From: Candidatus Rokuibacteriota bacterium
GTDB lineage: Bacteria; Methylomirabilota; Methylomirabilia; Rokubacteriales; CSP1-6
DNA: 13,571 nucleotides
Direction: 5' to 3'
NCBI GenBank assembly: GCA_016206385.1
Contig: JACQRS010000284.1
Location: 1-13,571, forward strand
Part shown: in pieces, positions 7,548 to 13,571 of the stretch
Position numbering within the stretch: position 1 is the first letter of the stretch
Layout: each line of letters begins with the position of its first letter
Program-made: the position numbers and the translations under genes
Notes under the pieces: generated by a model
The model's database searches: none
Seen by the model: the letters and a program-made list of their open reading frames with translations, nothing else
What the model was told of the DNA's origin: nothing

Positions 7548-8602
7548 GGATCGCCATTGTCAAGCTCTCCTCCCTCGGCGATGTCATCCACGCTCTGCCC
7601 GTCGTCCATGCCCTCCGCCGCCGTTTCCACGACGCGGAGCTGACGTGGGTGGCGGAGGCTCGCGAAGCCCCGCTCCTGGCCGGCCATCCCGACCTCGACC
7701 GCGTGCTCATCGTGGACACCCGGCGGTGGCGCCGGCTCATCCGGACGCGTAGCGGCGCGGGGCAGGTCAGGCGCGAAGTCGGACGGCTCGTGGGAGACCT
7801 TCGCGCTGCCCGCTTCGACGTGGCCCTGGACCTCCAGGGGCTGATCAAGAGCGGGCTCCTGACTGCCTCGACCCGGGCGCCCGTGCGCGTCGGCTTCGCC
7901 CTGCGCCACCTGAGGGAGCCGCTGAACGCGCTCTTCACGAACCGGCGGGTCAGCCCGCCGCCAGAAGCGGTCCACGTGGTGGAGCAGTACCTGGCGCTCC
8001 TGGCGCCCTTGGGAATCACCGACCGCCAGGCCGTCTTCAACGTCCCGGTGAGCGGCGAGGCCGAGCGGCGGGTCGGCGCCTTCCTCGCTGAGGAGGGAGT
8101 GAAGCCTGACGACCGTCTCGTCGCGCTCAACCCCGGCGCGGGCAGGCCTGAGAAGCGGTGGCCGGTCGAGCACTGGCAGCGCCTCGCCGACCGGCTCGCG
8201 CTGGAAGGTGGCGTGAGGCTCGTCATCCCCTGGGGGCCCGGTGAGGAGGGGCTCGCGGAGGCGCTGAGCCGCGGTCTCCCCGTTCGACCGGTTGCCGTGC
8301 CACCCACCACGCTCCATGAGCTGGCCGCGCTGCTCCGGCGCGTGGCCCTGGTTGTGGCGGCTGACACGGGTCCCCTGCACCTGGCCGCGGCCCTCGGCAC
8401 AGCGTGCCTGGGACTCTACGGGCCCACCTCCGCCGCGCGGAACGGCCCGTATGGCGCGCGCTGCCGGGTCCTCGAGAGCCCCGGGAGGGTGATGGCCACG
8501 CTTCAGCCTGGCGCGGTATTCCGGGCGATCCTGGAACTCCTGGCAACTTCTGGGTTTGCGCACGGGGATGGGGTAGCGCGGGGCCCTGGCGGTGTGGCTT
8601 GA
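7544..8602 (+). CDS. waaC: LPS heptosyltransferase I
   Basis: WaaC (RfaC) transfers L-glycero-D-manno-heptose from ADP-heptose to Kdo-lipid A at the inner face of the cytoplasmic membrane. The 352-residue family 9 GT-B enzyme shows the classic N-terminus RIAIVKLSSLGDVIHALP (2-19), with D13 matching the catalytic base of E. coli WaaC. FDVALDLQGLIKSGLL (91-106) and REPLNALFTNRR (124-135) also correspond closely to E. coli WaaC as I recall it. The donor domain has ALNPGAG with KRWPVEHW (204-211), LVIPWGPGEE (227-236), and ADTGPLHLAAALG followed by LYGPTSAARNGPYG (291-304). The WaaC features favour heptosyltransferase I over WaaF. ATG 7544 overlaps the rfaE2 stop by four bases. The last 15 or so residues are Gly/Ala-rich and look nonessential. 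Confidence 0.9.
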   Translation: MRIAIVKLSSLGDVIHALPVVHALRRRFHDAELTWVAEAREAPLLAGHPDLDRVLIVDTRRWRRLIRTRSGAGQVRREVGRLVGDLRAARFDVALDLQGLIKSGLLTASTRAPVRVGFALRHLREPLNALFTNRRVSPPPEAVHVVEQYLALLAPLGITDRQAVFNVPVSGEAERRVGAFLAEEGVKPDDRLVALNPGAGRPEKRWPVEHWQRLADRLALEGGVRLVIPWGPGEEGLAEALSRGLPVRPVAVPPTTLHELAALLRRVALVVAADTGPLHLAAALGTACLGLYGPTSAARNGPYGARCRVLESPGRVMATLQPGAVFRAILELLATSGFAHGDGVARGPGGVA

Positions 8603-9348
8603 TGCGGCTGTCTGTGGCGGTCATCACCTGGAACGAGGAGGAGCGGCTGCGCGCCTGCCTGGAGAGCGTGGCCTGGGCCGACGAGATCGTCGTGGTGGAT
8701 GCGGAGTCCACCGACAAAACGGTCCACATCGCTCGCGAGTTCACCGATCGCATCTGGGTCAGGCCCTGGCCCGGGTTCGCCGCGCAAAAGAACTTCGCCC
8801 TGGACCAGACCACCGGGGAGTGGGTGCTCGCGCTGGACGCCGACGAGCGGGTCACCGCTGAGCTCCGCGCCGAGATCCAGGACGTGCTCGACGCCGGCGG
8901 TCCGGTGGAGGGCTACGCCGTGCCGCGGAAAAATTTTTTCTGGGGCGCCTGGGTTCGCCACGGCGGGCTCTACCCCGACTGGCAGCTCCGGCTCTTCCGT
9001 CGAGGCCGGAGTCGCTTCGTCGAGCACGCCATCCACGAGTCCGTGGAGGTGCGCGGCGCGGTCGGCCGCCTGACCCATCCCCTGTTGCACGAGAGCTACC
9101 GGAGCCTGGAGGAGTTCGTCCAGCGTTCCAACCGCTACTCGACGCTGGCCGCGCAGCAGTGGCTCGCCCGCGGCGGGCGCGTGCGGGGGGTCGAGCTGAT
9201 CCTGCGACCGCTGGGACGGTTCACGCTGATGTATCTCCTCAAGCGCGGATTCCTCGATGGCTGGAGGGGATTCGTCCTGGCCTTCCTCTATGCCCACTAC
9301 GTCTTCCTCCGGACCGCCAAGGTCTGGGAATTTCAGCGGGGAAAGTGA
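8602..9348 (+). CDS. WaaE/KdtX-like family 2 glycosyltransferase
   Basis: A 248-residue GT-A, family 2 glycosyltransferase of the WaaE (KdtX) type, likely to add a hexose to the LPS inner core. The N-terminus MRLSVAVITWNEEERLRACLESV and ADEIVVVDAESTDKT (26-40) are the nucleotide-binding part. WPGFAAQKNFAL (56-67) and LALDADERV (76-84) contain the metal-binding D79-A-D81. RKNFFWGAWVRHGGLYPDWQ (109-128) is characteristic of the WaaE group, followed by LRLFRRG. Residues 207-235 are hydrophobic and amphipathic, probably anchoring the protein at the membrane. ATG 8602 shares its A with the waaC stop. The frame is open upstream, but homology begins at this ATG. An unusual A5T6 tract at 8929-8939 encodes K-N-F-F with AT-ending codons. 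The exact sugar is not readable. Confidence 0.88.
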   Translation: MRLSVAVITWNEEERLRACLESVAWADEIVVVDAESTDKTVHIAREFTDRIWVRPWPGFAAQKNFALDQTTGEWVLALDADERVTAELRAEIQDVLDAGGPVEGYAVPRKNFFWGAWVRHGGLYPDWQLRLFRRGRSRFVEHAIHESVEVRGAVGRLTHPLLHESYRSLEEFVQRSNRYSTLAAQQWLARGGRVRGVELILRPLGRFTLMYLLKRGFLDGWRGFVLAFLYAHYVFLRTAKVWEFQRGK

Positions 9349-9357
9349 GGTCACGTC

Positions 9358-10350
9358 ATGGTGCGACCGAAGGACCGGGTCCTCTCCGGGATGCGCCCCA
9401 CCGGCAAGGTCCACCTGGGGAACCACCTCGGGGCTCTGGACAACTGGGTGACGCTCCAGGACGATGTTGACTGCTTCTTCTTCGTGGCCAACTGGCACGC
9501 GCTGACCACCGATTCTTCGCACACCGACGAGATTCCCGGGGCCACGATCGAGATGGCCGCGGACTGGCTCGGGGCCGGGCTATCCCCTGAGCGCTCCACC
9601 CTGTTCATCCAGTCCCAGGTTCCCGAGCATGCCGAGCTCCACCTGCTCTTCTCGATGGTGACGCCGGTGGGGTGGCTGGAGCGGGTCCCAACCTATAAGG
9701 AGATGGTCGAGCAGCTCGGCATCGAATCGCCCTCCTACGGGCTCCTCGGCTACCCGCTGCTGCAGGCTGCCGACATTCTGATGTACAAGGCCAAGTACGT
9801 CCCCGTGGGCGTGGACCAGGTCCCCCATATCGAGCTGACCCGCGAGATCGCGCGACGGTTCAACGGCGCCTTCGGCCAGGTCTTTCCCGAGCCGGAAGCG
9901 AAGCTCACGGAGATCCCGAAGGTACCCGGAACCGACGGCCGCAAGATGTCCAAGAGCTACGACAACTGCATCTACCTCGCCGACCCTCCGGAGGTCATCA
10001 CGCCGAAGATCAACACCATGGTGACCGACCCGGCCCGCAAGCGGCGGAGTGATCCGGGCAACCCGGAGGTCTGCCCGGTCTTCGATTTTCACAAGATTTT
10101 TACCCCCGCGCCGGAGCGGGACGCCTGCGCCGTGGGGTGCCGGACCGCTGGCATCGGCTGCCTGGACTGCAAGGGAGTACTTTTGCAGCATCTGCTGCCG
10201 CCCCTCGCCGAGATCCGCGAGCGCCGCCAGCGTTACGTCGCGAAGCCGAGAGAGATCGTGGACATTCTTCGCGAAGGCTCTACGAAGGCCCGCAGCGTGG
10301 CCCAGGCCACCATGGAACACGTGCGGCAGGCCCTGGGCATCGAGCCGTGA
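9358..10350 (+). CDS. trpS: Tryptophanyl-tRNA synthetase, putative [4Fe-4S] type
   Basis: TrpRS charges tRNA-Trp with tryptophan. The 330-residue class I synthetase has the HIGH-type signature PTGKVHLGN (14-22), PVGVDQVPHIELTREIARRFN (from 149) for tryptophan/ATP binding, and the KMSKS loop at 196-200 (GRKMSKS). Its anticodon-binding region has Cys at 239, 257, 261, 268 and 271. C239-x21-C261-x6-C268-x2-C271 nearly equals the C-x22-C-x6-C-x2-C motif that binds a [4Fe-4S] cluster in Thermotoga maritima TrpRS, and the surrounding GCRTAGIGCLDCKG is like that enzyme from memory. ATG 9358 follows the glycosyltransferase stop by nine bases, with GAGGT at 9347-9351 as ribosome site. No promoter is visible in the gap, so it probably belongs to the heptose transcription unit. 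The stop overlaps scpA as GTGA. Confidence 0.96.
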   Translation: MVRPKDRVLSGMRPTGKVHLGNHLGALDNWVTLQDDVDCFFFVANWHALTTDSSHTDEIPGATIEMAADWLGAGLSPERSTLFIQSQVPEHAELHLLFSMVTPVGWLERVPTYKEMVEQLGIESPSYGLLGYPLLQAADILMYKAKYVPVGVDQVPHIELTREIARRFNGAFGQVFPEPEAKLTEIPKVPGTDGRKMSKSYDNCIYLADPPEVITPKINTMVTDPARKRRSDPGNPEVCPVFDFHKIFTPAPERDACAVGCRTAGIGCLDCKGVLLQHLLPPLAEIRERRQRYVAKPREIVDILREGSTKARSVAQATMEHVRQALGIEP

Positions 10351-11111
10351 GCGGCAGCGTGAGCGCGCCCGCCGGGTCCGAGGGGCTCACGGTCCGGGTC
10401 GAAGCCTTCGAAGGGCCGCTGGACCTCCTCCTCCACCTCTGCCGGACCAACGAGATCGACCTCTCGCGTCTGCCGATCCGGACCATCACGGACCAGTACC
10501 TGGGGCACCTGGAAGCGATGCAGTTCCGGGATCTGGAGACTGCAGGGGCGTTCATGGTCGTGGCCGCCACGCTCATCTATCTCAAGTCCAAGCTCCTCCT
10601 TCCGCCGGGCGACGCCGAAGAAGAGGCCCTGGACGAGGAGGGCGAGTTGCTGAGGCAGGAGCTGGCCGAGCGGGTCCGGGAGTACGCGCGTGTGCGCGAG
10701 CTCGGGATCTGGCTGGCCAACCGCGAAGCCGAGCAGGCGCTCCGCTTCGGGCGGCCGGCCGGCGGGCTGCCGGCTCCGGAGGAGATCCCGCTGGAGGATC
10801 TGTCGGTCCACCTCCTCGAGCAGGCCTACCGGCACCTCATCGAGGCGGACCGGACGGCCGAGCCGCGGCAGGTGGAGCCCAGCCCGCTCTCGGTCCTCGA
10901 GCGGATGGCCGAGATTCTCTCCCTCCTCCGCCACACCTGGTCGGTGCTCTTCTCGTCGCTCACCGGCGACCAGCGTCTCAGGTCGGAGCTCGTGGTCACG
11001 CTGCTCGCGCTCCTCGAGCTGGTCCGCCTGGGGCAGGCTCGAGCCCAGCAGCGCGAGCCGTTCGGCGAGATCGTCATCGAGCGCCGTACAGGAGAAACCT
11101 CCCATGCCTGA
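10347..11111 (+). CDS. scpA: Segregation and condensation protein A
   Basis: ScpA is the kleisin of the bacterial SMC-ScpAB condensin, bridging SMC heads and binding ScpB dimers on the chromosome. The 254-residue product has the family N-terminus VRVEAFEGPLDLLLHLCR (16-33) and NEIDLSRLPIRTITDQYL. It continues through LETAGAFMVVAATLIYLKSK and an acidic middle (GDAEEEALDEEGELL), and ends with a winged-helix part RSELVVTLLALLELVRLGQ followed by EIVIERR. GTG 10347 overlaps the trpS stop by four bases, matching the junction style in this window. GTG 10359 is a possible alternative that would remove four residues. No clear Shine-Dalgarno sequence was seen, so coupling to trpS is likely. The 3' end overlaps scpB by eight bases. 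Confidence 0.94.
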   Translation: MSGSVSAPAGSEGLTVRVEAFEGPLDLLLHLCRTNEIDLSRLPIRTITDQYLGHLEAMQFRDLETAGAFMVVAATLIYLKSKLLLPPGDAEEEALDEEGELLRQELAERVREYARVRELGIWLANREAEQALRFGRPAGGLPAPEEIPLEDLSVHLLEQAYRHLIEADRTAEPRQVEPSPLSVLERMAEILSLLRHTWSVLFSSLTGDQRLRSELVVTLLALLELVRLGQARAQQREPFGEIVIERRTGETSHA

Positions 11112-11718
11112 CCCGATCCAGATCCTGGAAGCGCTGCTCTTCGCCTCCGACAGCCCGGTGGAAGCCGAGCAGATCCGCGAGGTGCTCGAGCTTCCCGGCG
11201 TCGCCGAGGCGCGTGCGCTGGTGGACGACCTCCGCGCACGCTACGAGACGGACGGTTGCGCGCTCGCCATCGTGGAGGCCGGGGGCGGCTTCAGGATGGT
11301 CACCCGGCCAGAGCTGGCACCGTGGCTGCTGCGGCTGGCGCGGAGCCGAGCTCGCGCCCGCCTCTCCCGGCCGGCTCTGGAAACCCTCGCCATCGTCGCC
11401 TACCGACAGCCGGTCTCCCGTCCCGAGATCGACACGATTCGCGGGGTAAACTCCGAGGCGGTGCTGGAGAGCCTTCTGGACCGCCGGGTGATCCGAATCT
11501 CGGGCAGGAAGGATGCACCGGGGCGTCCCTTTCTGTACGAGACCACGCGGGAATTCCTCGTCGCCTTCGGGCTCAGGGACCTGGGCGATCTCCCGAAGGT
11601 CGACAGAGAGCCGGGGGAGGGGAGCGGAGGCGAAGAGGGGACCGCCCCGACCAATGTCGATGACGCGCCTCAGCAAGATTCTGGCCGAAGCGGGGCTGGC
11701 CTCGCGCCGGGGCAGTGA
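11104..11718 (+). CDS. scpB: Segregation and condensation protein B
   Basis: ScpB is the winged-helix partner of ScpA and SMC in chromosome condensation and segregation. The 204-residue protein starts with MPDPIQILEALLFASDSPVE, typical of the first winged helix. It has RPALETLAIVAYRQPVSRPE (89-108) and IRGVNSEAVLESLLDRRVI (112-130) of the second, then GRPFLYETTREFLVAFGL. ATG 11104 has a good ribosome site, AGGAGA at 11090-11095, and overlaps scpA by eight bases. The C-terminal tail from about residue 168 is Gly/Glu-rich and nonconserved-looking. Its last 21 codons overlap the start of rluB in a different frame, which may explain the unusual tail composition. Confidence 0.94.
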   Translation: MPDPIQILEALLFASDSPVEAEQIREVLELPGVAEARALVDDLRARYETDGCALAIVEAGGGFRMVTRPELAPWLLRLARSRARARLSRPALETLAIVAYRQPVSRPEIDTIRGVNSEAVLESLLDRRVIRISGRKDAPGRPFLYETTREFLVAFGLRDLGDLPKVDREPGEGSGGEEGTAPTNVDDAPQQDSGRSGAGLAPGQ

Positions 11719-12379
11719 GCGGCTCATCAGCGACGGCCGGGTGACCATCAACGGAACGGTGGTCACGGCGCCCGGCACGCCTGCGGACCCGCTCCGCGAC
11801 CGGATCACCGTGGACGGCCAGCCGCTCCCGCCGCCCGAGCCCAAGCGGTACCTGCTCCTCCACAAGCCGCGCGGCTACGTCACCAGCCGACGCGACCCTC
11901 GGCAGCGCCCGGTGGTGTTGGACCTCGTGCGCGACGCCCGAGTCCGGCTCTTTCCCGTGGGGCGGCTCGATTTCGACTGCGAGGGGCTCCTCCTGCTCAC
12001 GAACGATGGCGAGCTCGCCCACCGCCTGCTCCATCCCCGCTTCGGGGTCCCGCGCGTGTACGAGACAGAGGTCGAGGGGCGCGTCACTGCGGGAGACCTC
12101 GGACGCTTTCGGCAGGGCGTGGTGTTGGAAGACGGCGTGGCCAGGCCCTCCGACGTGCGGGTGCTCCGCCAGGCGCGCCGAACCACCTGGCTCCGGTTGA
12201 CCTTCACCGAAGGGCGCTACCGGGAGGTCAAGCGCGTCTGCGCGGCGCTGGGCCATCGCGTGGTTCGCCTCCGCCGCGTCCAGTTCGGCCCGCTCCGTCT
12301 CGGCCCCCTCGCCCCCGGAGCCGTGCGGCCCTTGACGCGCGAGGAACTCAGGCGGCTGCGCGCCGCTGCGGGCCCCTGA
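11654..12379 (+). CDS. rluB: 23S rRNA pseudouridine synthase, RluB/RsuA family
   Basis: This enzyme converts a uridine of rRNA to pseudouridine. RluB in E. coli modifies U2605 of 23S rRNA. The 241-residue protein has an N-terminal S4 RNA-binding domain (TRLSKILAEAGLASRRGSER from residue 4, then ISDGRVTINGTVV). The catalytic domain has LLLHKPRGYVTSRRD (67-81), PVGRLDFDCEGLLLLTNDGE (101-120) with catalytic D106, GVPRVYETEVEG, and EGRYREVKRVCAALGH (186-201). RluB is favoured by gene order after scpB, but RluE, RluF or RsuA specificity cannot be excluded. ATG 11654 is the start used. ATG 11660 is a close alternative. Neither has a well-spaced ribosome site; a purine run (AAGAGGGG) ends at 11640. 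The start lies 65 bases inside scpB. Confidence 0.92.
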   Translation: MSMTRLSKILAEAGLASRRGSERLISDGRVTINGTVVTAPGTPADPLRDRITVDGQPLPPPEPKRYLLLHKPRGYVTSRRDPRQRPVVLDLVRDARVRLFPVGRLDFDCEGLLLLTNDGELAHRLLHPRFGVPRVYETEVEGRVTAGDLGRFRQGVVLEDGVARPSDVRVLRQARRTTWLRLTFTEGRYREVKRVCAALGHRVVRLRRVQFGPLRLGPLAPGAVRPLTREELRRLRAAAGP

Positions 12380-12395
12380 GCGCTTGAAGCCGCAG
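12366..12395. repeat. Inverted repeat around rluB stop and pheA -35 box
   Basis: CTGCGG at 12366-12371 and CCGCAG at 12390-12395 are exact inverted copies with an 18-base loop containing the rluB stop and the pheA -35 element. There is no following U-run, so it is a poor terminator. It might be an operator or simply chance in GC-rich DNA. Confidence 0.2.
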
Positions 12396-12412
12396 GGCGA
12401 TTCCACTATAAT
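12384..12412 (+). promoter_or_regulatory. Near-consensus sigma70 promoter for pheA
   Basis: TTGAAG at 12384-12389 and a perfect TATAAT at 12407-12412 are separated by exactly 17 bases. The -35 box begins five bases after the rluB stop. Transcription would start near 12419, giving a leader of about 36 bases before the pheA ATG. That is too short for a phenylalanine leader-peptide attenuator. Control is therefore more likely through the ACT domain of the enzyme, or through an unseen repressor. Confidence 0.8.
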
Positions 12413-12444
12413 GGGCGGGATTCGAGGATAGTCAGATGGGTGTC

Positions 12445-12449
12445 AGGAG
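12445..12449 (+). promoter_or_regulatory. Ribosome binding site deciding the pheA start
   Basis: AGGAG ends five bases before ATG 12455 and fits that start. The upstream in-frame GTG at 12440 would overlap this site and lacks its own, so ATG 12455 is preferred. An ATG at 12436 lies in another frame. Confidence 0.7.
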
Positions 12450-12454
12450 TCTCT

Positions 12455-13516
12455 ATGGACCTGGACGAATGGCGTTCCAGGATCAATGATCTCGACCAAC
12501 AGATCCTCAACCTCCTCAACCAGCGCGCAGAAGCCGCCCTCCGGATCGGGGAGTTCAAGCGGCAGGCCGAGCTCCCGTACTACGTGCCGGAGCGTGAAGC
12601 GGAGGTCATTGCCCGCCTCCTCGGCTTGAGCTCCGGCCCCTTCCCCGCCGAGGGGATCCAGGCCGTGTGGCGCGAGATCCTCTCGGCGTCGCTGGCCCTC
12701 GAGCATCCGCTCACCATCGCGTACCTCGGCCCGACGGCCACGTTCACCCACCAGGCCGCTCAGCTCCGCTTCGGCTCGTCGGCCCGCTTCGCCCCCGCCA
12801 GGGGCATTGCCGAGGTCTTCGACGCCGTGGAAAGGGGTCGGGCGGAGTTCGGCGTCGTGCCGGTCGAGAACTCGACGGAGGGCTCCGTCAACCTCACCCT
12901 GGACCGGCTCATGGACTCCTCGCTCCCGATCAGCGGGGAAATCCTGCTGGAAGTGACCCATCATCTGCTCTCGCGCGCCTCCGAGCTCTCAGCCGTCCGG
13001 ACCGTCTGCTCCCACCCGCAGGCCCTGGCCCAATGCAACCAGTGGCTCGCCGCGAACCTCCCCGACGCGGCCACCGTGGAGGTCGCCTCCACCGCGGCAG
13101 CGGTGGAGCGGGCAGCCTCCGATCCGGCGGTGGCGACGATTGCCTCGGAGCTCGCCGCCCGGTTCTACGGGCTCCCCATCCTTCGGAGCCGGATCGAGGA
13201 CAGCCCGTTCAACTCGACGCGCTTCCTGGTCTTGGGACGGCAGGCCGTGGCGCCGTCGGGGAAGGACAAGACCTCCATCCTCTGCTCCGTCAGGCACGAG
13301 GTGGGAGCCCTCGCCAAGTTCCTCGAACCCTTCGCCCGTCACGGGATCAACCTGACCAAGATCGAATCGCGGCCGACCAAGCTGCGCCCGTGGGATTACG
13401 TCTTCTTCGTGGACTTCGAGGGGCACCAGGCGAACCCGCCCGTTCAGGCGGCCCTTGCCGAGGTGCGGGAGCGGTGCCTCTTTCTCAAGATCCTCGGATC
13501 GTATCCGGCCGCGTAA
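12455..13516 (+). CDS. pheA: Bifunctional chorismate mutase/prephenate dehydratase (P-protein)
   Basis: PheA converts chorismate to prephenate and then to phenylpyruvate in phenylalanine synthesis. The 353-residue P-protein has an AroQ chorismate mutase domain (about 1-84). R7, R24, K35, R47 and E48 align with E. coli R11, R28, K39, R51 and E52, and E83 stands at the Q88 position. The prephenate dehydratase domain starts near residue 87 (TIAYLGPTATFTHQAA), with VPVENSTEGSV and the essential Thr in STRF (T255-R256-F257). The C-terminal ACT domain has G284-A-L286 and E304-S-R-P307, the elements that bind phenylalanine, so feedback inhibition is expected. ATG 12455 is chosen on AGGAG at 12445-12449. 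It has its own promoter and a 75-base gap after rluB. Confidence 0.96.
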   Translation: MDLDEWRSRINDLDQQILNLLNQRAEAALRIGEFKRQAELPYYVPEREAEVIARLLGLSSGPFPAEGIQAVWREILSASLALEHPLTIAYLGPTATFTHQAAQLRFGSSARFAPARGIAEVFDAVERGRAEFGVVPVENSTEGSVNLTLDRLMDSSLPISGEILLEVTHHLLSRASELSAVRTVCSHPQALAQCNQWLAANLPDAATVEVASTAAAVERAASDPAVATIASELAARFYGLPILRSRIEDSPFNSTRFLVLGRQAVAPSGKDKTSILCSVRHEVGALAKFLEPFARHGINLTKIESRPTKLRPWDYVFFVDFEGHQANPPVQAALAEVRERCLFLKILGSYPAA

Positions 13517-13525
13517 GGAGCCGCC

Positions 13526-13571
13526 ATGTCTCTCCCCTGGGAATCGCTCGCCAACGAACACATCCTCGGCA
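13526..13571 (+). CDS. Start of next gene, possibly histidinol-phosphate aminotransferase (partial)
   Basis: ATG 13526 follows a strong ribosome site, AAGGAG at 13515-13520, five bases away, and the frame stays open to the right edge (MSLPWESLANEHILG). Only 15 residues are visible. The ANEHILG segment is compatible with the N-terminus of HisC-type aminotransferases, which often follow pheA in aromatic amino acid gene clusters. The spacing of nine bases after the pheA stop suggests the same operon. That it is a gene is likely; the hisC identity is only a guess from context. Confidence 0.5.
   Translation, partial: MSLPWESLANEHILG

Noticed and set aside
7409..8563. Long antisense open frame of 384 codons opposite rfaE2 and waaC
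   Set aside because: High GC makes stops rare on the opposite strand. The translation has no recognisable motif, and both sense genes are well-supported families.
10083..10112. AT-rich patch in trpS (runs of T around the FDFHKIFTP codons)
   Set aside because: It encodes conserved TrpRS residues and lacks promoter spacing or symmetry.
12352..12395. Possible terminator after rluB (GCGGC/GCCGC and CTGCGG/CCGCAG stems)
   Set aside because: Neither stem is followed by a U-run, the first lies within coding sequence, and the second surrounds the pheA -35 box.

Overview
The window is a compact stretch of a high-GC, Gram-negative bacterial chromosome. Every gene reads left to right, most genes overlap or touch, and no stretch over 300 bases lacks a gene; the two largest gaps are 61 and 75 bases. 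The content is lipopolysaccharide (LPS) core biosynthesis followed by housekeeping genes. The high GC, frequent GTG starts, separate heptose kinase and adenylyltransferase genes, and the trpS-scpA-scpB-rluB-pheA order suggest a deltaproteobacterium-like or Methylomirabilota/Rokubacteria-like organism. That placement is inference; no taxonomic marker gene is present. No RNA gene, insertion sequence, CRISPR array, attachment site or origin was seen.

Region 1 (bases 1-5425): five consecutive GT-B fold family 4 glycosyltransferases, the first cut by the left edge. Each of the four junctions is the same 4-base GTGA overlap (GTG start sharing bases with the TGA stop). The first three resemble each other in layout. 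The fifth is WaaG-like and is the only one with a canonical E-x7-E motif.

Region 2 (5426-9348): a strong sigma70-type promoter (TTGAAA, 17 bases, TACACT) precedes gmhB, rfaE1, rfaE2, waaC and a WaaE-like family 2 glycosyltransferase. GmhB, RfaE1 and RfaE2 are steps of ADP-heptose synthesis, and WaaC transfers heptose to Kdo-lipid A. The isomerase GmhA and the epimerase HldD needed to complete the pathway are not in the window. The promoter sits so close to the gmhB ATG that the message may be leaderless.

Region 3 (9358-12379): trpS, scpA, scpB and rluB follow with no visible promoter or terminator, so they are probably co-transcribed with the heptose genes. The tryptophanyl-tRNA synthetase carries a cysteine pattern matching the [4Fe-4S] cluster type known from Thermotoga maritima.

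Region 4 (12380-13571): a near-consensus promoter (TTGAAG, 17 bases, TATAAT) drives pheA, a chorismate mutase/prephenate dehydratase with an ACT domain. The first codons of a further gene, possibly hisC, follow.

I found no clearly new biological system. The points most worth a second look are the Fe-S type TrpRS, the apparently leaderless gmhB promoter with an inverted repeat over its -35 box, and the glycosyltransferase array with altered E-x7-E motifs.
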